DNA of 64,000 bases from DAMCZI01 sp032095175 (GTDB lineage Bacteria > Bacillota > Clostridia > Clostridiales > Caloramatoraceae). Positions 9,139-17,042 of the stretch are shown here, piece by piece. The stretch is from the NCBI GenBank assembly GCA_032095175.1, contig DAMCZI010000006.1, positions 62,001-126,000 on the forward strand. Reading direction: 5' to 3'. The notes under the pieces are model-generated. The model was not told where the DNA came from and did no database searches. It was given only the letters and a program-made list of their open reading frames with translations. Numbering within the stretch: position 1 is the first letter of the stretch; the number at the start of each line of letters is the position of its first letter. Position numbers and translations under genes: made by a program.

Positions 9139-9765
9139 CTAACTCTCCATTATCTCTTTTAGGGTTTCTGCTGCTCCTCTTATATCTTCTTTACCTAAAA
9201 TACTAGAGATTACTGATATACCATCAATATTTGCAGGCTTTAATAGGCTTGCATTTTTTTCATTGATTCCTCCTATGGCAACCACAGGAATAGATACACT
9301 TTCCTTTATTTTCTTTAGAAGCTCAATAGAAACTGCCTTTGCATCACCTTTTGTGGATGTTGGGAACACAGCTCCAACTCCTATATAATCCGCTCCATCC
9401 TTTTCGGCTTTTATTGCCTCTTCCAATGTTCTTGCAGAAACACCAAGTATCCTATCATTTCCAAGAAGCTTTCTCGCTATTATACATGGCATATCATCCT
9501 GCCCAACATGAAGTCCTGCTGTATTTGCTGCTAATGCTATATCCATTCTGTCATTTATTATTAAAGGTACATTATACTTATCTGTAACTTTTTTTATTTT
9601 CACTGCAGTTTTATAGAAGTTCTGGGTTGTAATATCCTTTTCCCTAAGCTGCACTAATGTAACTCCACCCTTTATTGCTTCCTCTACGGCAGTATATAAA
9701 TCAACATTTTTAAGCATATCTCTATCTGTAACAAGATAAAGCTTGTAGTTTACATCAATCTTCAT
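9139..9765 (-). CDS. thiE: Thiamine-phosphate synthase
   Basis: It joins HMP-pyrophosphate and HET-phosphate to thiamine phosphate. The 208-residue TIM barrel shows VQLREKD, LIINDRMDIA, GLHVGQDDMP, LGVSARTLEEA, DYIGVGAVFPTSTKGDA and VVAIGGINEKN, all family motifs. ATG 9765 overlaps the end of thiM by 11 bp, so the genes are translationally coupled. Last gene of the thiD-thiM-thiE operon. Confidence 0.95.
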   Translation of the reverse strand: MKIDVNYKLYLVTDRDMLKNVDLYTAVEEAIKGGVTLVQLREKDITTQNFYKTAVKIKKVTDKYNVPLIINDRMDIALAANTAGLHVGQDDMPCIIARKLLGNDRILGVSARTLEEAIKAEKDGADYIGVGAVFPTSTKGDAKAVSIELLKKIKESVSIPVVAIGGINEKNASLLKPANIDGISVISSILGKEDIRGAAETLKEIMES

Positions 9766-10588
9766 TTATTTTTCCCCTCTTTGCTATTATTTCCTCAGAT
9801 AAATTATAAATCCCATCAATTATACCTACCTTAAGGCTTCCTGAACCACCACTTTCACCTAATCCTTCATAGGCAACCTCTCCTGCAATTCCCATGGATA
9901 CAACTCCAGCTAAAGCTGCAATCAAGTTGTCTTCTCCTGCTCCCAAATAGGAACCAATTAGGGAGGTACACATACAGCCTGTTCCTGTAACCTTAGACAT
10001 TATTTTATGTCCATTTTCTACAGAATAAAGGGTATTTCCATCAGTTATGATATCAACAGCACCAGTTATAGCTATAACTGTATTTAATTTATTTGCAAAA
10101 TCCTTAGCAAGTTCTTTTGCCTTAATAAGCTCATTTTCACTTGATGATATATTTTCCGCAGAATCTACTCCTTTAGTCTGTGCCTTTATACCATATAAGG
10201 TTTTTATCTCTGATAAATTACCTCTTATAACAGATAATTTTACTTCATTCAATATCTTCTTGGCTGTTTGAGTTCTATAAGCTGTAGCTCCTGCACCAAC
10301 AGGATCCAGCACAACAGGAATATTTAACTCATTAGCCCTTTTCCCTGCTGCAATCATAGAATCCACAGTTCTGCTGTTCAATGTTCCTATATTTAAAACC
10401 AACGCTGAAGCTATGGATACCATATCATAAACTTCATTTATATCATCTGCCATAACCGGTGAAGCACCTATAGCCAGGGTAATATTTGCACAATCATTGA
10501 CTGTAACATAATTTGTTATATTATGCACCAGGGGGGTCTTTTCTCTTAATTTATATAGCAGTTCACCTATCCTTTTATAAGCTTCCAT
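9755..10588 (-). CDS. thiM: Hydroxyethylthiazole kinase
   Basis: It phosphorylates 4-methyl-5-(2-hydroxyethyl)thiazole, a salvage step feeding ThiE. Motifs in the 277 residues are VHNITNYVTVNDCAN, LDPVGAGATAYR, VIRGNLSEI and the anion-hole VTGTGCMCTSLIG. The start at ATG 10588 follows GGAGGA at eight bases; the earlier ATG at 10606 overlaps that site. No thiG-type thiazole synthesis genes are seen here, so this cluster is a salvage operon. Confidence 0.94.
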   Translation of the reverse strand: MEAYKRIGELLYKLREKTPLVHNITNYVTVNDCANITLAIGASPVMADDINEVYDMVSIASALVLNIGTLNSRTVDSMIAAGKRANELNIPVVLDPVGAGATAYRTQTAKKILNEVKLSVIRGNLSEIKTLYGIKAQTKGVDSAENISSSENELIKAKELAKDFANKLNTVIAITGAVDIITDGNTLYSVENGHKIMSKVTGTGCMCTSLIGSYLGAGEDNLIAALAGVVSMGIAGEVAYEGLGESGGSGSLKVGIIDGIYNLSEEIIAKRGKINED

Positions 10589-10626
10589 TTGTTTATCTTC
10601 CTCCATGCTATTTCATAAATTGCTCT

Positions 10627-10742
10627 ATATAAATCACAATAAAGCTTTTGAATAGTGTACATTGTGATTTATGAATCAAGGAATATGATTTCGCATAAAT
10701 GTTTAGGGTCAAGCAATGCAGAATCATTTATGCAAAACATAT
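10627..10742. repeat. Two-hairpin dispersed element, copy 2
   Basis: In plus orientation it has hairpin 1 (ATAAATCACAAT paired with ATTGTGATTTAT) and hairpin 2 (CGCATAAATG paired with CATTTATGC), joined by GAATCAAGGAATATGATTT. It matches the reverse complement of copy 3 at 48907-49023 nearly base for base in the second half. It fills the space between thiD and thiM. Confidence 0.75.
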
Positions 10743-10777
10743 GGTATCATCATCGCTTTAGCCGCAGCTTTTAAATA

Positions 10778-11599
10778 TTAATCTATTGCTCCTGCCCTTT
10801 TGTATAGTTCATAGAAATGATTAGTAGGTCCAACACCATGTCCAATATCCAGTGAATGCATAATAGCAGTAGTAATATACTCCTTCGCATTTTTAACTGA
10901 ATCCTTTATGCTAAATCCAAGTGCTAAATTTGATGTTATGGCTGAAGATAAAGTACATCCTGTGCCATGTGTATTCTTTGTATGTATTCTCTCTGAATGG
11001 TAATGATAAATATTCTCTCCATCATATAGGACATCTACAGCTTCTCCATCCATATGTCCTCCCTTTAAAAGGACATTCTTACAGCCAAGCTTATGGATTT
11101 CCTTTGCTGCCTTCTCCATATCTTCTACTGTTTTTATAACAGTAATACTTGCTCCAACCTCTTTAAGTATTTCCTCTGCTTCTGGAACGTTAGGAGTAAT
11201 AACATCTGCCAAAGGTATCAATTCAGTAATTAATGCCTTTTTAGATTCAGTCTTTAATAGGGAATACCCACTTTTAGATATCATTACAGGATCTAAAACC
11301 ACATTTACTGGCTTATACTGCTTTAGCTTTTCACTTATAGCATTAATTGTAGAAATCTTAGAAACCATACCAATTTTAACTGCATCAACTTCTATATCCG
11401 TGAAGATAGCATCAATCTGTGCCTTTATAATATCCTCATCTATATCCTGTACTGCGAAAACTCCCTTTGTGTTTTGTGCTGTTATAGCTGTAATAACGCT
11501 CATTCCATATACATAATTTGCACTAAAAGTCTTTAAATCTGCCTGTACTCCCGCTCCTCCACAGCTGTCAGAACCCGCTATTGTCAATACCTTTTTCAT
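10778..11599 (-). CDS. thiD: Hydroxymethylpyrimidine/phosphomethylpyrimidine kinase
   Basis: It phosphorylates HMP and HMP-P to the pyrophosphate used by ThiE. The 273-residue ribokinase-fold protein shows AGSDSCGGAGVQADLKTFSA at the N-terminus, VLDPVMISKSG, VLLKGGHMDGEAVDVLY and NTHGTGCTLSSAITSNLA. ATG 11599 follows GAGGAG; the longer in-frame reading to 11674 would run into the riboswitch terminator and is rejected. First gene behind the TPP riboswitch. Confidence 0.95.
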   Translation of the reverse strand: MKKVLTIAGSDSCGGAGVQADLKTFSANYVYGMSVITAITAQNTKGVFAVQDIDEDIIKAQIDAIFTDIEVDAVKIGMVSKISTINAISEKLKQYKPVNVVLDPVMISKSGYSLLKTESKKALITELIPLADVITPNVPEAEEILKEVGASITVIKTVEDMEKAAKEIHKLGCKNVLLKGGHMDGEAVDVLYDGENIYHYHSERIHTKNTHGTGCTLSSAITSNLALGFSIKDSVKNAKEYITTAIMHSLDIGHGVGPTNHFYELYKRAGAID

Positions 11600-11629
11600 A
11601 ATTCCATCTCCTCGCATAATTATTTTTAC

Positions 11630-11662
11630 AAATAAAAAAAGCACAAGCCGTAAGAAGCTTGC
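11630..11662 (-). terminator. Terminator of the TPP riboswitch
   Basis: On the minus strand GGTGCAAGC, loop TTCTTACG, GCTTGTGC and then seven T residues. It lies between the TPP aptamer and thiD. Confidence 0.8.
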
Positions 11663-11691
11663 ACCTTTGTACACATATTTTTAATACCCTA

Positions 11692-11794
11692 ATATCAAAA
11701 CCACTTCCTACGCTGGTATTATCCAGTTCAGGTTCATAGGGTCAGAGAATTATGGTTCTCAATCTCAGCTGGCCAATCCAGCTCCCCTGTGTTA
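11692..11794 (-). promoter_or_regulatory. TPP riboswitch (thi box)
   Basis: On the minus strand ACACAGGGGAGCTGGATTGG, GCTGAGATTGAGAA, CTGACCCTATGAACCTGAAC and CTGGATAATACCAGCGTAGG match the thi-box consensus, with an A for the usual T or G at a few places. TPP binding should favour the downstream terminator and shut off thiD-thiM-thiE. Confidence 0.96.
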
Positions 11795-11820
11795 CTTAAC
11801 TATTCACTTTTCACAAATTA

Positions 11821-11849
11821 ATTTTAGCATAACAGCATTTTATATTCAA
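11821..11849 (-). promoter_or_regulatory. thi operon promoter
   Basis: TTGAAT (11844-11849) and TAAAAT (11821-11826) on the minus strand with 17 bp spacing, upstream of the TPP aptamer. Confidence 0.6.
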
Positions 11850-11850
11850 G

Positions 11851-11890
11851 TTGCCGGACACCGGAGAAAGGAGATTGCTCCGGTGCACAT
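11851..11890. repeat. REP-like hairpin, family iii
   Basis: TTGCCGGACACCGGAGAAAG then GAGATTG and CTCCGGTGCAC: the arms CACCGGAG and CTCCGGTG pair. It follows the sodC-like stop on the minus strand and overlaps the upstream edge of the thi promoter. Confidence 0.65.
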
Positions 11891-11896
11891 CTAGAC

Positions 11897-12493
11897 CTAT
11901 GGCTTTAGTATGGAATATCCCTTTATAACCCCGCAGGCAATACGTTTACCTGCATTTCCTGCAGGCTGAGACTTATAGTCGTCAGGGCTTTCATGTATTA
12001 TAACTGCCTTTCCTATAATATCAGAAACTTTAAATTTGTTTGTAAAAAAGCACATACGAGCATTTCCATTGTTTGAGAACAGTACAGGAAAATCTCCTGC
12101 ATGGTTTCCATGGGGCTGCTTGGTTGGATTCCAATGCTCTCCTGCTGCTTTAAATGGATTCTTAGGATCTCCCTCATCACAGTTGCCAAATTCATGTATA
12201 TGGAATCCATGGGGACCAATCTGAGGAGTATCCCCTGATGCAGGTCTATATGGAGGAAGTCCTGTAACATTAACACAAACCTGTGTTCCGCCAGGAACAT
12301 CCCTAAAAATAACTCTGCCCTTTATATTAGGATTAGAGGAACCCCCTTTAAGCCAGGCAACCGCTATTCTCACCTTTTGCATAGCCTTCTTAACAGCATC
12401 AAAAGGTTTAAAATCTGTTCGATAATAAGGGCAGTAATTCCTGCAATATAAATCATGCTGCTGGTACTCATCATCCATATTATAATAACCCAT
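11897..12493 (-). CDS. Cu/Zn superoxide dismutase-like protein, no signal peptide
   Basis: The C-terminal 150 residues are a Cu/Zn SOD domain. The metal and disulfide motifs are HGFHIHEFGNC (two Cu ligands and the first Cys), AGEHWNP and HGNHAGDFP (His and Asp ligands for Cu/Zn), VIIHESPDDY (last Cu His), and GKRIACGVI (second Cys). All key residues are present. The roughly 40-residue N-terminal part is rich in Tyr, Asp and Cys (GYYNMDDEYQQHDLYCRNYC) and is not a secretion signal. This type of tail recalls spore-coat-associated SodC/YojM-like proteins, but that location is inferred. ATG 12493 is chosen because GGAGGG lies just upstream. Confidence 0.85.
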   Translation of the reverse strand: MGYYNMDDEYQQHDLYCRNYCPYYRTDFKPFDAVKKAMQKVRIAVAWLKGGSSNPNIKGRVIFRDVPGGTQVCVNVTGLPPYRPASGDTPQIGPHGFHIHEFGNCDEGDPKNPFKAAGEHWNPTKQPHGNHAGDFPVLFSNNGNARMCFFTNKFKVSDIIGKAVIIHESPDDYKSQPAGNAGKRIACGVIKGYSILKP

Positions 12494-12685
12494 TAAACCC
12501 TCCATGTTTAATTATTATAAATATATCAATCTATCTTATGCAATTTATATCCTAAAGGTGCCAGATATACGAAAACCAGCAATACAAGACTTTCTTAATT
12601 ATTGATTATATGACTAACATAACTAATTATAATAGCACTTTGAAAGGCATAGATACATATAATCAAAGATATCCATCCAATACTA

Positions 12686-12973
12686 CTAAATTAACTTATT
12701 ATATATATTGATATCAGATTTTTTTGAAGTAAGTTCAGCTATCATAGGAACTATTCGTGTAAAATGTTCTGAATTCATATGTTTCTCTAAAACATTCTTA
12801 CTATCCCATTCTTCAATTACGGCTAAAATCGAGGAATCTTGTTCATCCTGATATAACTCATATTTTATGCAGCCTTCCTCTCTTCTTGAAGCTTTAACCA
12901 ATTCCTCATATAGCTTTACTACTTCCTCAACTTTCCCTTCGTTAACATGTTTTTTTGCTACTACTTTAACCAT
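12686..12973 (-). CDS. Antibiotic biosynthesis monooxygenase (YgiN-like) domain protein
   Basis: A single ABM (ferredoxin-like barrel) domain in 95 residues: VKVVAKKHVNEGKVEEVVKL, SRREEGCIKYELYQDEQD, LAVIEEWDSKNVLEKHMNSE and HF near the C-terminus are typical. Members dimerise and act as quinol or small-ligand monooxygenases or heme-handling proteins; the substrate is unknown. ATG 12973 has AAAGGAG at normal distance. A copy of the ATPase-type promoter segment (13081-13125) points at it from about 110 bp upstream. Confidence 0.8.
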   Translation of the reverse strand: MVKVVAKKHVNEGKVEEVVKLYEELVKASRREEGCIKYELYQDEQDSSILAVIEEWDSKNVLEKHMNSEHFTRIVPMIAELTSKKSDINIYNKLI

Positions 12974-13080
12974 TTTATACATCTCCTTTTACATAATTTA
13001 ACCTGCTATTTTTATTTTAAGTAATGTGTTTTGATAGGTCTTGGGTCTTCCATCCAAGAAAAGTTATTTTTTTTTGTGCA

Positions 13081-13295
13081 ATAATCGTGATTATATAAGT
13101 ATACACCTTTTTTAATAAAAGGACTTTCGCACCTATAAATTAGTTAAATAATGCAAAAGACCATTAAACCTGGTACATATACCAGATCAAATGGCTTATA
13201 AAGCATAAACTTTCTTTATGCGGTTCCCTTGTCTATCTTATATTTTGTATTTCAAAATACTTTGATTCAATTTCATCTTCAACGAATGTGTCCAA
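13081..13295. repeat. Direct repeat copy A (promoter, terminator and GNAT tail)
   Basis: This segment matches 14832-15075 in the same orientation, with one gap of about 20 bp. On the minus strand it carries the last codons of a GNAT gene, a terminator hairpin around CTGGTATATGTACCAG, and AAAAAAGGTGTATACT followed by ATAATCACGATTAT. The two copies bracket the ATPase gene. Confidence 0.75.
13233..13295 (-). pseudogene. C-terminal fragment of a GNAT acetyltransferase
   Basis: The minus strand reads LDTFVEDEIESKYFEIQNIR then TAG. This is almost the same as the last 20 residues of the intact GNAT at 15013-15495 (IDTFVEDGIESKYFEIQNIR). Homology ends near 13295, next to the palindrome at 13303. It is a tail duplicated together with the downstream terminator. 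Confidence 0.75.
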
Positions 13296-13302
13296 CACAC
13301 CT

Positions 13303-13340
13303 GTGGTAGCCATATAAGTTATAACTTATATGGCTACCAC
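13303..13340. repeat. 38-bp perfect palindrome, copy 1
   Basis: The left arm is GTGGTAGCCATATAAGTTA and the right arm is its exact reverse complement, with no loop. It lies 22 bp past the ATPase stop. Other copies are at 15525, 18124 and 28746, with a half copy at 27668. There is no T-run, so it is not a standard terminator. Confidence 0.85.
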
Positions 13341-13362
13341 TATGCTTTTCTATTAATCTTTT

Positions 13363-14763
13363 TTATATTAAACCGCAAATATCTTCCATGGTTATAAGTA
13401 TTACACTTTCATCAAAATTGCTGATATCAATTAGCTCCTCTGTAAAACCGCTTTTTGAAAAAAGGTAATAATACTTATTTCTATAATCACCTTTTATATG
13501 GATTGATTTTTCCTTTAAAGCATTAAATTCTTTTATTCCAACTTTTGAATTTTTCCATTTGCATTCTCCTATAAGTATATTACCATTGCTATCAAAAGCG
13601 ACAATATCAATTTCATTTTTCTTATCCCACCAACGACCTATTTTGGAAAATCTAAAAGGTAGAAGGTTTCTCTTATTTAGCTTTTTCAAATATTGAATGC
13701 ACACATCTTCAAAGATAAAGCTTGTATATTCATTCAAATCAGGTTTTATATAATATTTATAAACTCCCTCTGCATCAGCTTCTTCAAGCTGAGAAATATT
13801 GGGGAATACAAATCTAAAGTAGAATTTAAAATAATTATCCTTAATCTTATAAAGCCCATTCTGAATATTTACTATTTTTTTTATTCCTTCCGTTACAGGA
13901 TATTCTTTTTCAAGTATATTAAGATCAATAAGATTTTTTATATATACACTTATTTTAGTTTTTTCTATTCCTGTTTTTGTATATATTTCATTTAATTTTG
14001 TATTTCCTAAAGCTATGGCCTGTATAATCGTATAATATATGGCAGTTTCTCTTAGTTCCTGCCTCATCAAAAACTCAACTTCATTGTAAAGAACACAACC
14101 TTTTGTAAGTACATTTATTTTAATGTTGTCATCTAGAGATAAATTCCTATCAAATTGGTTTAGATAGTGAGGAACTCCCCCTAAAATTGCATAAGCATTA
14201 ATTTTATCTTCAGAAGTTAAATTAGGAAAAAACTTACTGCCTGTAAAAAAATCCAATTCAGATAATTTATATATTCCTGTCGTTCTTCCGTATAAAGGAT
14301 TTTTTTCTCCAAGAATTTCTTTTTCAATAAAGCTCATAGATGAACCACATAATATTATCATTACATTCTCATTTTTTAATTCCGAATCCCATAGATTTTG
14401 TAATATAGATGGTATTGAACTATTAGCATTAACCATGTAAGGAAATTCATCTATAACAACTAATTTTTTGCCATTAACAGGAGCATCTTTAATAAATCTT
14501 AAAGCATCTTCCCACTGATTAAATGAGTTTATATATGATTTCATAGGTGAATCTACAAGGACTTTTTTAGAAAAAAGGCTAAGTTGCTGGTTATCTGTGG
14601 TTTCTATACATACATAGAATATATGTGACTTATCCTTGCAAAAATGCCTTAGAAGTTCCGTTTTTCCTATCCTTCTTCTTCCATATAGCACAATAAGCTG
14701 AGCATTACTATTATCATATTTATAGTTTAAAAATTCCAATTCTTCATTTCTGCCATAAAACAT
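13363..14763 (-). CDS. ATPase_2/DUF234-type AAA ATPase with nuclease-like C-terminus
   Basis: The 466-residue protein has a STAND/AAA-like ATPase domain of the archaeal ATPase_2 type. Near the N-terminus are FYGRNEELEFL, Walker A LYGRRRIGKTELL, Walker B KKLVVIDEFPYMV and sensor-like IILCGSSMSFIEKEI. A winged-helix segment follows in the middle (around IYTKTGIEKTKISVYIKNLI). The C-terminal DUF234-like region has NEIDIVAFDSNGNILIGECK, which fits a PD-(D/E)xK nuclease-fold core (E, D, ExK). These ATPases are widespread in archaea and anaerobes and of unsettled function. ATG 14763 is used because AAGGGAAG precedes it; upstream in-frame codons are just translated operator repeats. Confidence 0.88.
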   Translation of the reverse strand: MFYGRNEELEFLNYKYDNSNAQLIVLYGRRRIGKTELLRHFCKDKSHIFYVCIETTDNQQLSLFSKKVLVDSPMKSYINSFNQWEDALRFIKDAPVNGKKLVVIDEFPYMVNANSSIPSILQNLWDSELKNENVMIILCGSSMSFIEKEILGEKNPLYGRTTGIYKLSELDFFTGSKFFPNLTSEDKINAYAILGGVPHYLNQFDRNLSLDDNIKINVLTKGCVLYNEVEFLMRQELRETAIYYTIIQAIALGNTKLNEIYTKTGIEKTKISVYIKNLIDLNILEKEYPVTEGIKKIVNIQNGLYKIKDNYFKFYFRFVFPNISQLEEADAEGVYKYYIKPDLNEYTSFIFEDVCIQYLKKLNKRNLLPFRFSKIGRWWDKKNEIDIVAFDSNGNILIGECKWKNSKVGIKEFNALKEKSIHIKGDYRNKYYYLFSKSGFTEELIDISNFDESVILITMEDICGLI

Positions 14764-14799
14764 ATTTTCACTTCCCTTCTTAACAGAACCACAAACTAC

Positions 14800-14844
14800 A
14801 TAATCATGATTTATATAATCACAATTTATATAATCATGATTATA
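14800..14844 (-). promoter_or_regulatory. Three tandem 15-bp operator-like repeats
   Basis: Three abutting 15-mers read on the plus strand: ATAATCATGATTTAT (14800-14814), ATAATCACAATTTAT (14815-14829) and ATAATCATGATTATA (14830-14844). The outer two contain the palindrome ATAATCATGATTAT or close to it. They lie between a probable promoter and the ATPase start, as expected for a cooperative repressor site. Copy A (13081-13094) keeps one unit. Confidence 0.5.
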
Positions 14845-15075
14845 TATAGTATACACCTTTTTTGACTATAATATAACTATTACTTTTTTATTAAAGGACC
14901 TTTCGCACCATATAAATCAATTTAAATAATACAAAAAGCCATTCAACCTAGTACACATACCAGATTGAATGGCCTTATAAGGTATAACCTTTCTTTATGC
15001 AGCTTTCCTTGTCTATCTTATATTTTGTATTTCAAAATACTTTGATTCAATTCCATCTTCAACGAACGTATCAAT
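14832..15075. repeat. Direct repeat copy B (ATPase promoter, terminator and GNAT 3' end)
   Basis: Partner of copy A at 13081-13295. It includes AAAAAAGGTGTATACT upstream of the ATPase, the GNAT terminator, and the real 3' end of the GNAT gene, so this is likely the donor. Confidence 0.75.
14932..14976 (-). terminator. Terminator after the GNAT gene
   Basis: On the minus strand GGCCATTCAA, a loop of about 18 bases, and TTGAATGGC followed by TTTTTG. A diverged copy lies in repeat copy A near 13158-13197. Confidence 0.7.
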
Positions 15076-15495
15076 TTTTTCAAATCCAACCTTCTCTAAT
15101 AAACCTATTGAACCATAATTTTGGGAGTATGTAAACGCCCCTATTTTTTCTATATTAAACTTATTAAATACTTCCTTGATAAAAGCTTCTAAAGCCTCTG
15201 TTGCTATTCCTTTACCCCACACTTCCTTTTCAAAAATAACAATACTTAGCATAGACATTTTTTCTTCATTTTCATCTATATCATAGCACCAAATATCTCC
15301 AACATACCTGTCTTTAAAGTAAATTACTTTACCATAACTTACTGCTTCTTCTTTTAAAGACCCCTCAAATAATACTAATGCTTCTTCTAAGGATTTAGTA
15401 CTAAAGGGAAATAATCTTTTTATTTCTTCATCTTGAGTTCTCTCCCAAAAGGTCACAACATGCTCTTTAGTTCTTGCTTTTAGCATTATGTCCAT
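15013..15495 (-). CDS. GNAT N-acetyltransferase, RimJ/RimL type
   Basis: About 160 residues with a GNAT fold: beta4 around YVGDIWCYDIDENEEKMSML, the acetyl-CoA loop EKEVWGKGIATEALEAFIKE (Q/R-x-x-G-x-G/A variant), and SIGLLEKVGFEKI near the C-terminus. The family acetylates ribosomal proteins, antibiotics or small amines; the acceptor is unknown. The start is put at ATG 15495 because AAAGGA lies upstream; a reading from 15534 would start inside a palindrome. Its 3' end is duplicated at 13233. Confidence 0.85.
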   Translation of the reverse strand: MDIMLKARTKEHVVTFWERTQDEEIKRLFPFSTKSLEEALVLFEGSLKEEAVSYGKVIYFKDRYVGDIWCYDIDENEEKMSMLSIVIFEKEVWGKGIATEALEAFIKEVFNKFNIEKIGAFTYSQNYGSIGLLEKVGFEKIDTFVEDGIESKYFEIQNIR

Positions 15496-15524
15496 AAAAA
15501 TCATCCTTTCAACTACACCATAAC

Positions 15525-15560
15525 TGGCAGCCATATAAGTTATAACTTATATGGCTGCCA
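15525..15560. repeat. 36-bp perfect palindrome, copy 2
   Basis: Arm TGGCAGCCATATAAGTTA, then its exact reverse complement. It sits 30 bp upstream of the GNAT start and 37 bp past the HD gene stop. Same family as 13303 and 18124. Confidence 0.85.
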
Positions 15561-15597
15561 CTAGAATTTGTTGAACTTCGTATTATGCTTATAATGT

Positions 15598-16122
15598 TCA
15601 CAAAATACCAAATTCAGTTAGTAAATTCTGAAACCTACATTTTTCATGTTCCATCACAGGAAAAAGTGGATTATATAAACAATGTTGCAAAACATCTGCA
15701 TCTTTTAATACTTCATCAAATGCAGAATGAGTAGTCGCCTTTGAACTGTGGTTGCGAATAGCTGAACATATTAAATCTGTTTCATTATCAGTTGTCAATG
15801 ACAACTCCTCAAGAATTTGACGTGCCAAAACTGCTCCGTTCTCAGCATGATTTTCAGTATTCATAGCCTTATATGAATGTAAATCATGTAACATACCAAC
15901 CATGGTAGCCAATTCAACATCTTGATTTCTTTTGAGAGCAATCATTGCACATGCCTGCGAAACTCCATAAAGATGGAGGTAACCACACCTTCTTTCTTGA
16001 GTGTCTTCCATATTTATTAGAATTTCATCAATATACTTTCGAAGTCTTTCAATGCGATTATCCATATCTTCAGCACCTCCATTATGTAAATACTTTTGAA
16101 TTTTTTCAATATGGTTTTCCAT
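15598..16122 (-). CDS. HD domain protein
   Basis: A 174-residue HD-superfamily hydrolase. The metal motif is GMLHDLHSYK (HD pair), with CSAIRNHSS and LKDADVLQH giving further ligands. Substrates in this family are nucleotides or other phosphate esters; none can be assigned. The N-terminus contains a diverged tandem duplication: MENHIEKIQKYL and, 22 residues on, MDNRIERLRKYI, each preceded by its own ribosome-like site, so translation may begin at either Met. Stands alone between a methyltransferase and the GNAT gene. Confidence 0.8.
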   Translation of the reverse strand: MENHIEKIQKYLHNGGAEDMDNRIERLRKYIDEILINMEDTQERRCGYLHLYGVSQACAMIALKRNQDVELATMVGMLHDLHSYKAMNTENHAENGAVLARQILEELSLTTDNETDLICSAIRNHSSKATTHSAFDEVLKDADVLQHCLYNPLFPVMEHEKCRFQNLLTEFGIL

Positions 16123-16221
16123 GTCTTCCCTCACCCATTATATAATAATCTTCAGTTCGCACTTGTGATATGAACCACTCAAATCACTGACAAAATTACT
16201 TAACCCTAAATTGAAATTTGA

Positions 16222-16839
16222 TCATTTCTTTCTTGCCACAATCTTGTTAATAGCATGAAAATGTTTAGGTGCACCAGGATGCTCATCTTCAAGAACAAAT
16301 TCCTTGTGATTAATTATTTCCCAATCTTTATAGTGTTCTAATAGCTCTCCTTCTTTTGCCAATCCTACTGCAAAATCTTTGATATCATCAGATGCCGGAA
16401 CTTTATCGGTAAATATTTGAATAACATGAATTCCGCCTGCTTTAGTATGTTCTTTTGCATCATTTATAAATTTATGCCATCCTGCTCTATCCACAAAATG
16501 TAATGTTCCAAAAGAAATAACAAGATCATAGTTATATTTCCATTCAAATGTGCATAAATCTTGCACAAAGGCATTTATCTGCATATTTCGTTTTTCGGCT
16601 ATTTTATGTACCTTATTTATAGCGTTTTCTGATAAATCAAAGGCAGATACATCATTGAATCCATTTTCCATAAGATAAAATGTATTTTTTGCTTCTCCAC
16701 ATCCAGCTTCTAATACTCTACCGTTTTTATTAAAAAGTTCAATATATTGTTCTACCTCTGGATTTGGCTTAATTCCAAATGCCGAAATATTATCGTTTTT
16801 ATAACTCTCCTCCCAAAAAGGTATTTTTTTCTGTTCCAT
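16222..16839 (-). CDS. Class I SAM-dependent methyltransferase, TehB-like
   Basis: 205 residues with the Rossmann motif I VLEAGCGEAKNTFYL, motif II acidic residue in VSAFDLSEN, and LVISFGTLHFVDR (motif IV) before a GGIHVIQ strand. The N-terminus PFWEESYKND resembles TehB-like and thiopurine-type methyltransferases. The substrate is unknown. GGGGGAAG precedes ATG 16839. No operon partner is obvious. Confidence 0.82.
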   Translation of the reverse strand: MEQKKIPFWEESYKNDNISAFGIKPNPEVEQYIELFNKNGRVLEAGCGEAKNTFYLMENGFNDVSAFDLSENAINKVHKIAEKRNMQINAFVQDLCTFEWKYNYDLVISFGTLHFVDRAGWHKFINDAKEHTKAGGIHVIQIFTDKVPASDDIKDFAVGLAKEGELLEHYKDWEIINHKEFVLEDEHPGAPKHFHAINKIVARKK

Positions 16840-17042
16840 TTTCCTCTTCCCCCCTACAAATTACTATTTATCATGCAATTAGAAGTTAATTACTTTTTAT
16901 TATAACATATTTTGTAAAAACAATATTATTTGCAATACAGTTTTTTGATGCTCACAATCATCTAGAACATGATCACTGGTGGCACATAGTGAGAAAATAT
17001 GCAAATAAGTATGTTATAAAATCATCCTTTCAAAGAAATAGA

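Noticed and set aside
12013..12300. Minus-strand 95-codon frame inside the SOD-like gene
   Set aside because: Out-of-frame overlap with a gene that keeps all SOD ligands.
13693..13995. Plus-strand open frame of 100 codons inside the ATPase gene
   Set aside because: Antisense of a strongly supported gene; Phe/Ile/Tyr-rich composition is what the opposite frame of AT-rich coding DNA gives.
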